A stretch of DNA of 64,000 nt from Blepharisma japonicum (GCA_949751835.1 CATKHK010000052.1:1-64000); one strand, 5' to 3'. Shown: positions 33,201 to 45,364, counted from the stretch's first letter. The notes: generated by a model from the sequence alone, not told the origin. Program-made: numbers and translations.

Positions 33201-36200
33201 GGAGCTTGGATTGGGTCACTAACCTTAGCTAGAAACAAGCCTATTTTGCTTAAACACCTGGACTTAAAAGATTTAGTTATAAAAGCATACGAAGAAGGCA
33301 CACTGCTAGCAATCATCCCATTTGTATGCAATATTTTGAAAAGCTGTGCAAACTCTGAAGTATTTAATAGCACTAACCCTTGGGTCATTTCTAATTTATC
33401 ACTTTTAGTAGAGCTCAAAAGCAAGCCAGAACTCAAGCTTAGAATTGTCAGTGAAATCGAGCTGCTTTTTAGGCTGCTAAAGCTCAGCCCAGACGACTTT
33501 CCAAAAACCAATCTTCTTGTGGCAAAAGAGACAAAGAAAACTCAAGACTTCGCTGTTAAAGAAGCACAAAGTCCACAAGAAACCATCCAATTGTCTGCTG
33601 AGCAAGGGATTTTGTCATCACTTCCAAGCTACGTCACGGTTTCTCCTAAACTAGCTGAACTGTATTCTGAGCCTGAATTGAGAAGGATGATTGCCCTTGC
33701 AATTGAAAAAGCTATTAAAGAAATCATTCAGCCAATTGTACAGAGAAATGTAAATATAGCACTGATTACCACTAAGGAGCTAGTGTTGAAGGATTTCGCA
33801 TTTGAAAAAGATGCAAATAAACTGCAGCAAGCATCAGTTTGGGTAGTTAAAAGTTTGGCTGGAAGTCTTGCACAGGTCACATCAAGAGAGCCATTCAGAG
33901 TCCATGTTGTGAATTTCTTAGCTGAAATTTTAAGGACTAGCACAACTCTTAATAATCAGACACTCAAACAAATCGTAGAGCAAGCAGCCTTAGACAACTT
34001 AGAGCTTGGGTGTGGACTGATTGCAAAAATTGTTATTGAAAAAGCAGTTAGTGATGTAGGTCAAGAAGAAACTTTGAAAGACGCTTTTCAAATGAGAAGA
34101 ATCAGTGGAGATAAATTCTATGACGAAAATGCAGCTGCAAGAAGCAGAGCTGTCCAATTTCTTCCTGACAATCTAAAGCCTAAGCTTTCCGGCCTGACTA
34201 AAGAGCAGTTTCAAGTGTACCATGACTTTGTGAACATAATAGAAAACCCCAAGAAAATATCCCAATCTCAGCCTGTTCCTCCAGCTAAATCTTCTCCATC
34301 TCCAGAAGCCAAGCCTGACAGCTCTCCTCAAAGCTTGAAATTTGATGATCAGCTAGAGCTGGCTGAATCCATAATGGTAGCTAAAAATGACATTGAAGAC
34401 CCAGAAGTGCAGCAAGCCATTTCTAACGTCACTCTTTCTGCAATTGCTTCTAACAGTAAGACTGAAAGTGCCTCTTTATGTGCCCAGAAACTTTTCAGAA
34501 GGATGTACACCACTGATGACTTGACTTCCTTTTATATCCAAATTTTACAAAACATCAAGAACCAGCAGAGGAGTATCACCAAAGAAATCACTTCATGGCT
34601 CATTTCCAGTGAAGACAGCAAGAGATTCTACTGGCCTGTTACAAGCGAAATAATCAAGGGTGATCTTATTCAGCTGAATGAGTTTGACAAGATAATGGGC
34701 AAAGCAATTGAAAATGATAATCAGATGGCTATTCAGTTTGCTGCCAGACTTATCAAAGAAATGCTGCTCAGCAGCAGAGTGGTAGCAAACACTGAAGTCC
34801 AGGATACGGTGGCAGCACTGAGGGCTGCAAAAGATAGGTTTCCAGGAAATGATGAGCTTGGAAGAGTCGCTATAGGTCTGAATGAAATTTCGTCCGAATC
34901 AAGAACGGTACCAACAATGTCAGCTGAAAAAGCGAGACTGAGAGAAGTGATTGAAGGGAAGTTTAATGAATGGCTAAATCTTACACTTGAAGAGCCTTTC
35001 ATTAATAGTGAAAAGGTTCCCACCTTTGTGAAGAGTCTTGAGCCACTTGGGCTGCTTAATTTTGATGACAAAATTGAATTTTTCTTCAAAACGATCGCAG
35101 AAATCGCAATTTCTAGGAGCAGATTTACAGATGAGGCATATTACGCACCAATCGATAGTTTTACAAAACTTTCACAAGTCATTATTGTGCTCGCGAGATC
35201 TTCACAGAAATCAAAAATATTAGGAAAAGTACTATCAGCTGTAAAATCATTAATAGTTGCTGCAGCATCTGAACCAATATTTAACCAAAGACCATACTTT
35301 AGGATTTTACTAGACATTTTGACTGAATCAACTCAGCCAAACGTTGTATTCCCAGACCAAGTTTTAGTGCAAGAGCTCTTGCTTCCAATTGCCAAGATAT
35401 TCCACGAGCTTAACCCTTGCCGAGTTCCAGCATTTGCCTTCAGCTGGCTCGAGTTGATATCTCATCGTTTCTTTTTGCCAAAGATGCTACGAACAGTGAA
35501 CATTTCTGCTGAACGAAGAGTGCCATCTACACACTGGAAAAAGATGCACTTGCTGCTTATGGATCTCTTTAAGTTCATTTATCTAAACTTCAGCAAAGTT
35601 CCTCTCACTGATTCTCTCAAGGCATTTTACCAAGGGGTCCTAAGGATGCTGCTTATTTTAATGCATGACTTCCCTGAGTTCTTATGTGACTATCATTCTG
35701 ACTTCTGCGACTATATTCCAGAACACTGCTGCCAGATGAAAAACTTGGTTTTAAGCGCATATCCAAAAACAATGAGGGTGCCTTTACCATTTACTCCTAA
35801 CTTGAAAGTCGACTTATTGCCAGAAATGAATGTTTCGCCTAATATTTTATCTTCCTACAAAGAAAAACTGTCATTTTTAAGCGTCAAAGATGATATTGAT
35901 AGATACTTCTCTGCAAGAGATGCCATCTGTGTTAAAGAAATTTGCAATAAAATGATGATCCCAGACCCATCAACTCCAGCTGAGCTAATAATCAGAGCCA
36001 ATGTGATTGTTATCAATGCCTTTGTGCTTTATGTCGCAGAGTGGGCACTCTCAGAAGGTGGAAATCAGCGTGATGCCAATGATCTGTTTTTGAGCATTTT
36101 ACTAAATCTTGAAAATGAAGCCAGAAAGCACTTTATCAACGCTATTGCGAATCAGCTGAGATATCCTAACTCTCACACTCAGTTTTTCTCATGTGTTCTT

Positions 36201-36452
36201 TTCTTCTTATTCTCTGAATGCAAGAAGCCAATTATTGAAGAGCAGATCTCAAGAGTCCTAACTGAAAGAGCCATTGTCCATAGGCCACACCCTTGGGGAA
36301 TCCTGATCACACTAATAGAACTCATTAAAAATCCAAGATACGAGTTTCTAAAGAAGCCATTTACCCGCTGCACCCCTGAAATAGAAAGATTATATGAAAA
36401 GATGAGCAAGAATTGTGTGCCAGGGCCACTGTCACAGATACTTAATAGTTAG
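30297..36452 (+). CDS. CNOT1: CCR4-NOT transcription complex subunit 1 (NOT1 scaffold)
   Basis: A 2051-residue scaffold of the CCR4-NOT deadenylase, with three TGA codons as Trp (GEWIEFLLL, EHWINERL, PVWKSPIEE) and no intron. Residues about 871-1071 form the MIF4G domain that binds the CAF1/CNOT7 nuclease (IPWFANYLVVKRV, NFQELYLKLL, LGAWIGSLTLARNK, AYEEGTLLAIIPF, NPWVISNLSLL). DUF3819, the CNOT9-binding helical bundle, is at about 1125-1215 (IALAIEKAIKEIIQPIVQR, NIALITTKELVLKDFAFE, SLAQVTSREPF). The C-terminal NOT1 superfamily homology domain, the NOT2/NOT3 dock, is at about 1600-2045 (LMHDFPEFLCDYHSDFCDYI, LPFTPNLKVDLLPEM). Start is the ATG at 30297 (MSGPES). It is somewhat shorter than human CNOT1 (2376). 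Confidence 0.95.
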
Positions 36453-36552
36453 ATAAAAATATATTCTTTAAAAAGTCTTTCCAGCCATTTTATTAAACGC
36501 ATGTGGATGCTTGCTAGAAGGTAAATGAGGACCAAGTCTCTATATTATAATT

Positions 36553-39240
36553 ATGGGAAACTGTTGTGCGCCAGAAAAAAAGAAGGAAGCCCTTCTGCCT
36601 CCAGAAACCAAACAAACAATACAAGACGAGCCTGAAGACGAGCCGAAAATCAACTTTAAAGCATGCATTTCAAAAATCAAAGTGAATGGGCTCGGGGTGG
36701 TAAGGAATAATTAGAAAAAAGCAGCTATCAAAATACGATTCGATAAGCTAGACTTCAACTTAGAAGAGAGGACTGCTTCAGAAGATGTTATTAAGTGGAG
36801 CGAGGAAAACAAGTTTGATTACTCCACCTCTCTTGCTCGAATGGATCACTCACTAATGAAGATTTGGATCATCGCAGAAAAAAAGGTCATCTCTTCTTCT
36901 GAGCTGAAAATTTCCAGCATCATCAATGGGCCTATACACACTAGTCTTTCTCTAGAGGACAGAGGAAAGCCCAAAGGCAGAATCAGCTTTAACGTCGAAA
37001 TGCTTGAAGAGACTCTTCTGATGATCGCAGCCAAGCACATTAACTGTCAGCTTGAAGACGACTCCACTGGCAGGTACACAGCATCGATCAAGTTTATGAG
37101 CAATTTTACCAAGGAAAGCCCACATTCAGATATCAGTGACAAGCCAAAATGGAACTTTTATGATGAAAATCCTGAGGCAAGCCCAACTCTTCAGTTTGGA
37201 GCGACCATCAAAACAGTTAGAGACGCTTCTATTCAGATTAGAATTTACAAGCATCATAAATCAGGGCCTGCGCTTGTGGCTGAGTGTTGGGTAGGGTTTA
37301 CCAAGCTCTTTCGAGAGGAAATGGAAAATATATATAGAACTGAGTCGTATTATGGAAGTTCAGAAGGGACTCTTTCCACTTTGGACTTCAATAAAATCAA
37401 GAATGCTTACAACAAAACACACTTGAAGACATTCAAAGAGGAGCTTTGGCTCTCAGGAAGAAGGGCTGGAGAAGTCTCTGGGTCTCTGAAAATTGCGTGT
37501 CTGCCTGTGTTCCAACAGTTGATTTCAGGAGTAAATACAGAAAAAGGTTACCAAGTACAAAGCTCTCATTTTACACCGCTGATGGGGAAAGCGTCAGGGA
37601 AATTGCCGAAAGAAATAGAACGGATAATTGAGCTCACTGCGAAAATCAAGGAAAGCGTTAATATGAAATCTAAGAGGGGCAACCCAGTTTTGAATGATAA
37701 AAATGTATTTAGGGAGAAGAAACAGAATTTTGATGAACTTTGCAAAATTTTGACGTCAAGCAAACGAGAATCAATGATATGCTTCACTTACACTGGAGAG
37801 AAAAACATATTAAAAGCGCAAAACTATTTGATTGACCTAGGTATGCATCTAGCTGAATACGCAGAGCTGGTGATGTATGATATAAAGCCTTATTACTTCA
37901 AAAGCCTGATGTGTCTTATCAGGCGAGGAGAGCTTGATATTGGCTACCTTTCGCTCCAAGATAACGATCCAACCCTTTTGCCTCAAAAAATAGATGTCGC
38001 GGTTAGATATTTGACACTATTTCATAAGATGCTCAAGCTTGCCTTTTCTCGAATGGTCTTCAAAGGGATAGACCAGATGACCCAAGAATATGTGGAGTGC
38101 ATGCTAGTTCTTGGTTGGTTCAGGGTTCCTCAATTTAGAGCTGCTATGGTAGAAACTCTCAAGAAGAAGTCTTTTCACCACATTGAAGAGTGGAGAGGAA
38201 CTGAAATAGACCTAGACAGCGATTCAGAAACAGCATCAGAGCTTGTATCAGTCATTGACTGGCCAAGTCTATTTTACAAGCTCCTTCCAGCTGAAATAAA
38301 AATTGAGCCTATGATCGCTTATCTGAATGACCAGGTGTGAATCAATAAGATCGAAAAAAGAGGAGTCGCATTTTTGAGGTTCTTAGAAGGGTGGGCTGAG
38401 CATGTAAATAAACAGTTCGTGGTACAGCATATTTTGTGGTCAAGCATCCCAGGGTACCCTGTGCTGCTGAAGTGCTTTTTGCTTGAGATGAAGGAAAGAG
38501 AAATTACTGAGTATCCTGAAGCTTTGATATCGGCAGCTTGTAAGCTTCTTTACAATCCTAAATTGATCAGTGTTATGGTTCGCATCATTTTTGGGAAAAC
38601 TAATGTATTTGACTACCAGGCTGTTCAAGAAAGTTATAACGTCTTAGGAAAGCTTTTTACTGCAATATACAGTTATGGCTCATTCCTACCTCCAACATTT
38701 GACAGCTCTTTCTTCTTAAAAGGGCTAAAAATCACTATGGAGCACGAAATAGGACTGAGTGTTGCCAAGGCAGTTTCGTTTCTTTATTATCACTACCATA
38801 TGATTCGAGGCCATATGAGAGAAGAGCTCCTCCTCCACTACATCCTGGAAGAGCAGTTTATCAGACTATTTTGTCATTGATGTGTAGACGTAAGAAGGAT
38901 GGTCTGCTATTTCTTTATTTTCCGCGTTCTCTCACTCGAATCTTTTTCCTTTGAGCCTGAAGACGATGCCAAGCTGAATAAAAAAATAGCAAGGAAGCTA
39001 AAAAAGAACTTAAGAAATATCAGGGAGCTCGCGAATGGAGAAGAAGCGACCTATATAGACAAAGCACTCTTGGAGTATGAGGGGATTTATAAGGAGTATG
39101 AAGAATGGAAGAACGTGCTTCCTGAAAAGTTCGGCAACGACCAGCTCTTTGGAGTTTCTGATGAATTTCCTTATCCCATTGTGGTTGTGAAGCTGAATTT
39201 CATGGATCTTGCAGAAAAACAGATTGAAGATGAGTGGTAG
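36553..39240 (+). CDS. MGNC-type C2-like membrane protein, paralogue A
   Basis: An 890-residue protein with one 15-nt intron (36710-36724) and TGA-encoded Trp residues (DQVWINKIEK, LFCHWCVDVRR). The N-terminus MGNCCAPEKKK fits N-myristoylation plus palmitoylation. Two beta-rich regions resemble C2 domains: about residues 36-190 (IKIRFDKLDF, KIWIIAE, ISSIINGPIHTSLSL, KGRISFNVEML) and 200-320 (ATIKTVRDASIQIRIYKHH, ECWVGFTKLF, GSLKIACLPVFQQL). The remaining 550 residues are helical, with IPGYPVLLKCFLLEMKERE and FFIFRVLSLESFSFE shared with paralogue B at 42680-45364. No enzyme motif was recognised. It is probably a lineage-specific membrane-associated family. Confidence 0.85.
36710..36724 (+). 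other. 15-nt intron in paralogue A
   Basis: gtaaggaataattag contains the in-frame TAG and joins KVNGLGV to KKAAIKIRFD in phase 0. The same position is interrupted in paralogue B. Confidence 0.9.
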
Positions 39241-39295
39241 TGATATCAAATACTAATAAACTAGCCTTATTTAATCCAATATTTTCATATTAAAA

Positions 39296-39820
39296 TTAAT
39301 AGCTAAAGCCTCTTTTGATAAACTCTTGCATCATAACTTGCACAAATTTAGGTCTTGACACCTTTAGCCCTTCAGTCAGCTCAGGAAAATCTTCTTTCAG
39401 TGCTTCTTCTGGGTTTACAACTCCAGAAATAGTTAAAGCATGAATCAAGCACTGATAAGGTAAGCTATTTTCTCCAGCAATATCATATGCCTCAAACATA
39501 GTCTCAAACTCTTCATTTGTAAAGTACCTTGGCTCCTGCATATTAGGGTGTTCTCTAAAATATCTGAGTTTTGTGAGCTGCTGCAAGATATGACTTTTCA
39601 CATTCTCAGGCTTATCATGAATCACTTGAGTGAGGAGCTTATTGAATAGTTCTGGGATTCCTTTTTCATTCAAATAAGTATTGATCTTTTCGAACTCGAT
39701 ATCTTGCTCTGGAGATGTGACTGGGTGCTCAATTTGCATATCAAAGTCAACAGCCTCCTTAGAAGTAGGTGAATGAAGCGCTGAGTCTTTTCCTTTCCCG
39801 ACTTTTAGTAATCTAACCAT
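39296..39820 (-). CDS. EFCAB10-like protein (RIIa/Dpy-30-like plus EF-hand-like lobe)
   Basis: A 174-residue protein. Residues about 40-80 (EFEKINTYLNEKGIPELFNK, LLTQVIHDKPENVKSHI) have the pattern of an RIIa/Dpy-30-type docking helix pair ending in the 'RPxNPxxFL'-like PENVKSHIL. The C-terminal half (FTNEEFETMFEAYDIAGENS, YQCLIHALTISGV) follows the EF-hand-like region of EFCAB10, but with few calcium ligands. EFCAB10-type proteins are found in cilia and bind AKAP-like helices in radial spokes or sheath structures. It converges with paralogue A (55-bp gap). Confidence 0.7.
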   Translation of the reverse strand: MVRLLKVGKGKDSALHSPTSKEAVDFDMQIEHPVTSPEQDIEFEKINTYLNEKGIPELFNKLLTQVIHDKPENVKSHILQQLTKLRYFREHPNMQEPRYFTNEEFETMFEAYDIAGENSLPYQCLIHALTISGVVNPEEALKEDFPELTEGLKVSRPKFVQVMMQEFIKRGFSY

Positions 39821-39858
39821 TTTAATAACTGAAGAATGACTTAAATTATTATATCAAA

Positions 39859-41658
39859 TTAAAGCTTAAACACACCACTACGAGGCCTGCATGGAAACAC
39901 AGGCCTTGCCATCATTTCACTTCCGGTGAACTCATAAACTTTAGGGACCAAGAAGTTCCCGATTTGGACTCCTGGGAGTTTCATATTAGAAGGAATCACT
40001 CGAGAACTTTGGATTTTGGAGCCTAGGATCCGTTTATTTTCACAGCTGGTTTCTATAGATCTTTTTTCACTGATTGCTTTGGTAAGGTAGGCACTGAGTG
40101 TTTCTCTTCGATTTGAAATTTTCAAATCAACTGAAGTCGGCATAGAAGAGCATTCTCTATGAGTTTTAGTAGCAGGATGATCTTCTGCTGGGACCATAGT
40201 TTTGGAGTCGAAATTCTGAACTTCTGCATAATTATCTGGACTTAGACATCTTGTCCTTGCAGTTCTACATCTTATAGATTTGTGGCTGTCTTCAATTAAT
40301 TTAGAAGGAGCACTCACAACTTCTGGCCGCTGACCTGCAGCAGGATCTTCAAGTCTTTTAAGTCGCGATGCTTGAGTGCCTGTTCATTCACTCCAGATCT
40401 GTTCAGCGGCCTGCAGGAACTGCTGATAGCTTGCCTTATTTTCTTCAGTATATGCCCTTGTAAATCCTCCCATATGTGAATCTTCTCACTGATTTCTGAG
40501 CTCTGCTTGGAGTCGCTGATTTTCTTTTCTCTCTTCTCTGGTTTCTCTTACTGCTTTTCCAGTTGATCTTTGCTGTGCTTCAATGCTTTTATTAATATAA
40601 TAATGCTTCCTATTGGAAGCCTTAATATTCATCATTTTGATGGATTCTTTTATAACTCGCTTCTTGATTTTCCAATCCAGTGGCGAGTCTGTTGTAAATG
40701 AAGGAGTGTGGTTAACTTCTAGCAGTCATGGCCTCAACTTGTGGTCAATCAAAATGTCAAGTCCTAGTATTTCAAAGCACATAGAGTTCGAAAGATCATT
40801 TGGCTGGCATGATCTATATGTGTGCGACAGTGAAGGCTGAATTGCACAAAGAGTCTTAACTATCATGTCTCCAATCCTTGCTTTCAAAGCATTGGCATCA
40901 TGGCCAAGACTTTCAAAGAAAGCTAAGGTCGACTTCAAGCTTCGCTTATGCCCACTATCGTCTTCTTCAGCTTCTTCATTGAACTCAAAAAGTCCACTGT
41001 GCTTATTGACTGCATAATTTGTTAAATGCATGCACGCATCTTTCATATTCTTTTTTTTTGGTTTCTGGTACTGATGAGTTGCTAGCCTTGTTAGCCCATC
41101 TTCATGGATAAATACCCTCAGAGGGTCACAACCAGCAACGAGTGCATAAACTCTTAAATCAAATTTTAGGCCGTCAAGCAAAAATGGGCTTTTTACATAC
41201 TCTTGAGCAACATAGCCTTCTGTTACTGTTAAATCTTCAGGTTTTTTTACAAGAAATATCCCTCGGCCTTGGCATGAAGCTTCTGGCTTGACAATAAAAA
41301 TTTTCTTCTTTTTATCCATTTGTGCTCTGAAGTCCCCAAGATCTCCTGGCAAAACCCATGTGCGAGGATAGAAATTGTAGTCCTTAGGGAAGAGCTTCCT
41401 CATTTTATTGAGACTCCATGCCAAATTGCTTTTTCTTGTGATTGAGTACATTCCTGGAAAATGGTTGATTTTTTGAAATGGCTTCATACTGCAAAGTTTT
41501 TCTGGCTGCACTGCTGAGTCGGTTCATTTGAGATCTCAGTCTGATTCTTCACTTCTTGTGAGTGTCATCCCAAAGACTTTGCTTGCCACGTGTTTGACTA
41601 CTTTATATTTGGTGTCTCCAACGTTACAGATCAGTTTTGATTTCTTCTTTTCTTTCAT
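39859..41658 (-). CDS. Tubulin-tyrosine-ligase-like polyglutamylase (TTLL6/13-like)
   Basis: A 599-residue enzyme that adds glutamate chains to tubulin tails in cilia and cortical microtubules. The frame runs from ATG 41658 through several TGA (Trp) codons: EESDWDLKWTDS, LRPWLLEVN, NQWEDSH, SEWTGTQ. Conserved TTLL elements in order are KINHFPGMYSITRKSNLAWS, FYPRTWVLPGD, ATP-binding FIVKPEASCQGRGIFL, VAQEYVKSPFLLDGLKFDLR, MHLTNYAVNKHSG and LLEVNHTPSF with its metal-binding Glu and Asn. The 250-residue C-terminal extension is basic and likely disordered. No intron. Confidence 0.93.
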
Positions 41659-41763
41659 TTTTCTATTATTCTCTGAAAAATCCAAATGAATAACAACTAT
41701 TAATTTTTATGAAAAGTAAATAAATGTAGTAATAATTATAATTAAACATATTAGTAAAATGTT

Positions 41764-42100
41764 TTAGTCTAGATTTTTAGTTCCACTACTTGAGCTTTTA
41801 TAGACTTTGCTTATTTGGGGTCTTAGTGGAAAAGACACATCTTCAAGCTGACTGACTTTGCCTAGCTTTGTGGAGTTGCTCTTGCTATTAGATTTTTTCT
41901 TGTAGTTCTTTGTGATTTTTATATATTTTTTCAGGTGGTCTTGAAACTCCTATGATATTGTATGTTCTTATGACGTGCTTCACTTTTCTTTCCTTCCTTT
42001 TGACTTTGGTGCTGAATTCTCACTTTAGTTGATTTTATAAGTCCCTTGTTTTAGCCATACACGCTTTTCGGAAATCTTCAGTATGTGCGGTTATAGTCAT
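41764..42100 (-). pseudogene. Possible broken small gene
   Basis: Reading from ATG 42100 (MTITAHTEDFRKACMAKTRD) the frame meets one TAA at 42035-42037, then continues NQLKWEFSTKVKRKERKVKH with TGA as Trp. Removing a GT...AG segment of 25 bases (41950-41974) joins this to EFQDHLKKYIKITKNY and a Ser/Lys-rich end, STKLGKVSQLEDV...SGTKNLD, which stops on TAA at 41764. The composition looks coding, but the internal TAA and the unusual intron length suggest a decayed gene. A misread base could also explain it. No family recognised. Confidence 0.3.
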
Positions 42101-42141
42101 GCAGTTGATAAGTAAGAATATAATAAAATCGTTTTAAATAG

Positions 42142-42384
42142 CACAGTCAAGCTAAGCTGAGCTTATCAGCGATAATTCTTTATTTTTACCAAAAGAATCC
42201 TCAGTGAAATTTGGAATCATGTCTAAGAAGAATCATAAAAAATAATTCTACAATATTAAAGTTCAGTCCATTACCCGCCACCCTTCCTGAAAAGCCCAGT
42301 CTTGAAATTGAAGAGGATATCTATACAAAAGCCAATGTGATTAAACATCTAAATAAAGCATTGCGCTGGCAAGAGGAATTCTAA
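42142..42384 (+). other. Coding-like fragment without a start
   Basis: An open frame of about 80 codons ends on TAA 42382-42384 and reads KFSPLPATLPEKPSLEIEED then IYTKANVIKHLNKALRWQEE. It contains no ATG, and its upstream end is a TAG at 42139-42141. It may be the 3' exon of a gene whose first exon I cannot find, a remnant, or chance. Confidence 0.25.
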
Positions 42385-42679
42385 AGCTGAGATAAAAATA
42401 ATATAGAGCCCTTGTATCTGAAGCAAAACATATCAGATCAGTGTTTAATATCTTTCAGTATAAAATAAAATATCATTAAATTTCCTTTTATCCCACCTAA
42501 TTGTGCAATTTTCTTGGCGAGGTTAAACTTTGATGTACTAAAATTCTCTTCCAGTTTTTGAGCCTTGCTTTGGGGAGCTAATATAAGATTTGAGTGGTTG
42601 GATACAAAATCGTCATCTTACTTCATCTATTTCCACTTTACTAAGTTCCATTTAAGAAATAAAATTAGTTTATATATAA

Positions 42680-45364
42680 TTACCAAATATCATCAATGTG
42701 CTTCTCGCCTAGATCCATAAATGCAGTTTTCACTCGGATTTCGGGATATGGGAAAGAGTCGCTCCAGCCGTAGAGCAAGGTCCCAGGAGATTTTGGAATC
42801 CTACTCGATCATTTTATATACTCTTCACCAATTAATGCGTACTGTTCTTTTGCAGCTTTGAGGTAAGGAAGTTGCTCTGGGTCGTCGATTTCTTCTAGCT
42901 TCTCAAGTTTATATGCAACCTTTTTTTTTATTTTTTCATCTAGTAATGCATCAGAATCTTCCGAAGTCTCAAATGAAAAAAATTCAAGTGATAATATCCG
43001 AAAAATAATTAAATAGCAAAAGACCTTTCGTACTTCAGGGTGCCAGTGGAGAAAAAGCTTTTTGAACTGCTTTTTTAAAAGAAAAGAGTAAATAATTTCT
43101 TTCCTCAAATTGTCTCTAACCATATGATAATTTCAATAGAAAAACTCAAGGCACTTTGCAATATTAAGTCCAATATCACAATTAATAGTCACTTTTATTC
43201 CCTTCACAAAGAAATCAGTGTCAAATGATGAAGGGATTTTTCTTTTATATTCATACATTGTTTTAAAAAATTTACCTAGTAGCTTAAAAGTCTCCTGGAC
43301 AGTTTTGGCGCTATAGATGTTCGTTTTTTCAAATAATATCTTTACTAAAGCGTTGATAATTTTAGAATTATGAAGCATGCTGCAGATGGAGCCAACCAAA
43401 ATATCTGGGTACTTTAGTATTTCTCTTTCTTTCATTTCCAGTAGCATGCACTTAAGCAAAAATGGATATCCAGGAATATTGGCCCAACGGATATTCTGGG
43501 AAACCACTTGGCCATTAACCTGTTCTACTCATTCTTTTAGAAACTTGAAAAATTCAAGTCCTCGCTTGGTCATTTTTTTCTTTCAGCTCGATTCAGAAAT
43601 GCAGGACTGAAGCTGGTCGAATTTGATTTCACTTGGAAGCACTGAGTAAAAGGTGCTTTGCCAATCAAAAATTGAAATCACATCACTTTGAGGCTTCTCG
43701 TCTTCCAAGTCAATTTCTAAGTTTCGCCATTCTTCAATTGGGTAAAAAGATTTTCGTCTCAAACAGTCCATCATTGTTTTTCTAAATTCAGGAATTCGGA
43801 ACCAAGCTTTCACAAGAATGCAGTATACAAATTCTTGAATTAGCTCATCTAGCCCCTTTAAGACAAAGTAGGTTAAGGAAATCTTTAACATTTTATGCAT
43901 AATAGACAGATATCTAGCTGCGATTTCTATCTTTTGTGATGAAAAATTTTTAGTTCCTTTCGCAAATGCAAGATAGCCAATAGCTAACTCTCCTCGCTTG
44001 ATTAAGTGAGTTAAGCATGAGAAAAAATAAGGTTTAATGTCATAAGTAACACTGTCAATGTATTCAATTAAATTGCTTCCAAGTTCAATAAACAGATCTT
44101 GGGCTTTGAGAACTGCTTCTTCATTACTATACAGGAAGCATTTCATAGATTCTTTTTGGGAATAGTTCAATAGATCGATAAGTGAGTCAATTATTAATTT
44201 TCTTTCTTCAAACAGCAGCCTTTCACTTATTATTGGGTTTATTTCGGTCTGCTTCGAAATCATGCTTTTCTTCAATTTCCGAGTAAATTCAGTTATTTTG
44301 TGGATCTCTTCTGGTATAATTGTTCTCTGAAAAATAGAATTTCTCGCATAAGTATATAACGATCCCTGAGGCAGCACACCGTCTTCAGTACTAACACCAA
44401 TAATCAGCTGCTGAAAAACAGGCAAATTTCCAATTATTAAGCTTCCTTTAATAGTGCCTATCCTTCTGCCATCAAACCATATGCCTTCATTAAAAGACTT
44501 AACATAAGAGCAATCAAAGCTATTTTTCAGTGCATAAATGTCTAGTTTTGATTTTGCTGTGCTTTCAGATTCCTGACTGCCTTCTGGCCTATATATCTCT
44601 GAACTCTCTTTAAAAAGCTTGCTAAAACTAAGTCAGCAAGTCCCAGCAAATTCATAGCCTGATTTATGATGCTTGTGAATCTTGATTTGAATTGATGAAT
44701 CCCTGATGGTCTTGATATTTGCCCAAAATTCAACTCTAGGGACATGCTCATGATCTTCTACTTCTTCATAATTTCATGATAAACTTTTAGTAGCCTCTGA
44801 ATGGCCACTTTCTTTAGAAACATCACTTGAGTATTTGACTGTCATAGAATATCTGCCAAAAACTTCCTCATTAAACTTGCAAGAAATATTATTTGTTTCT
44901 ATAAAAGTTTTGGTTTCCTCTAACATTTCAACGTCAAGACTTATTCGGCCTTTCATTTTCTTCTTTAGCATGAGTGGTAAGCTATAGTGTACAGGCCCAT
45001 TCACAATTGAGGAAATCTTGATTTCAGTTTTTGCCTTTAACTTTTCATTAGAATACACTTCTAAAGACATTGCTGACTGATTAATGGCTTCCAGCAGCGT
45101 GGAATAGTCAAATCGTCTTTCGACTTTCCATTCGAAAGCTTCGTTTTCTTTGCTTTTTTCATCAAAATTCAGTTTCACGGTGTCGAATTTGATTATAAGG
45201 CTTGCATTGGCCTAAGTTAATCATACCTTATTGAGGCCAAGGATTTTTATGCTTGATATGCAGATCTTGAAGTCTAATTTTATTTTATTTCCTTTTCTAT
45301 CAACAAAACTCTCTACTCTTAAAATTGAGGGCTTTTTTTGGTTTGTTCGAATGCAATTACCCAT
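42680..45364 (-). CDS. MGNC-type C2-like membrane protein, paralogue B
   Basis: An 889-residue protein, paralogue of the + strand gene at 36553-39240. It starts at ATG 45364 (MGNCIRTNQKKP, again myristoylation-compatible) and has a 15-nt intron at 45212-45226 at the same position as in paralogue A. TGA codons are Trp (SLSWNYEE, GTCWLSFSK, EYIKWSSRI). Shared blocks are IKISSIVNGPVHYSLPL, KGRISLDVEMLEE, NIKTIRDSSIQIKIHKHHKS, LPVFQQLIIGVSTEDG, NIPGYPFLLKCMLLEMKERE and LIIFRILSLEFFSFE. Both proteins end in the same way (ALMDLGEKHIDDIW-like). Function unknown; two C2-like regions followed by a helical region. Confidence 0.85.
45212..45226 (-). other. 15-nt intron in paralogue B
   Basis: On the minus strand gtatgattaacttag joins KILGLNK to ANASLIIKFD in phase 0, exactly where paralogue A is interrupted. 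Confidence 0.9.

Larger units (their letters stand above)
41659..42679. other. One-kilobase stretch of short, coding-looking fragments
   Basis: No complete gene is evident. On the minus strand 41764-42100 and on the + strand 42142-42384 I see coding-like text (separate entries). A 37-codon minus-strand frame at 42538-42651 (MELSKVEIDEVRW) ends on TAG. The region lies between the TTLL gene and paralogue B and may be a place where older genes have decayed. Confidence 0.4.

Noticed and set aside
40613-40840. 75-codon + strand frame
   Set aside because: Opposite the TTLL catalytic region (LLEVNHTPSF), which is clearly coding on the minus strand.
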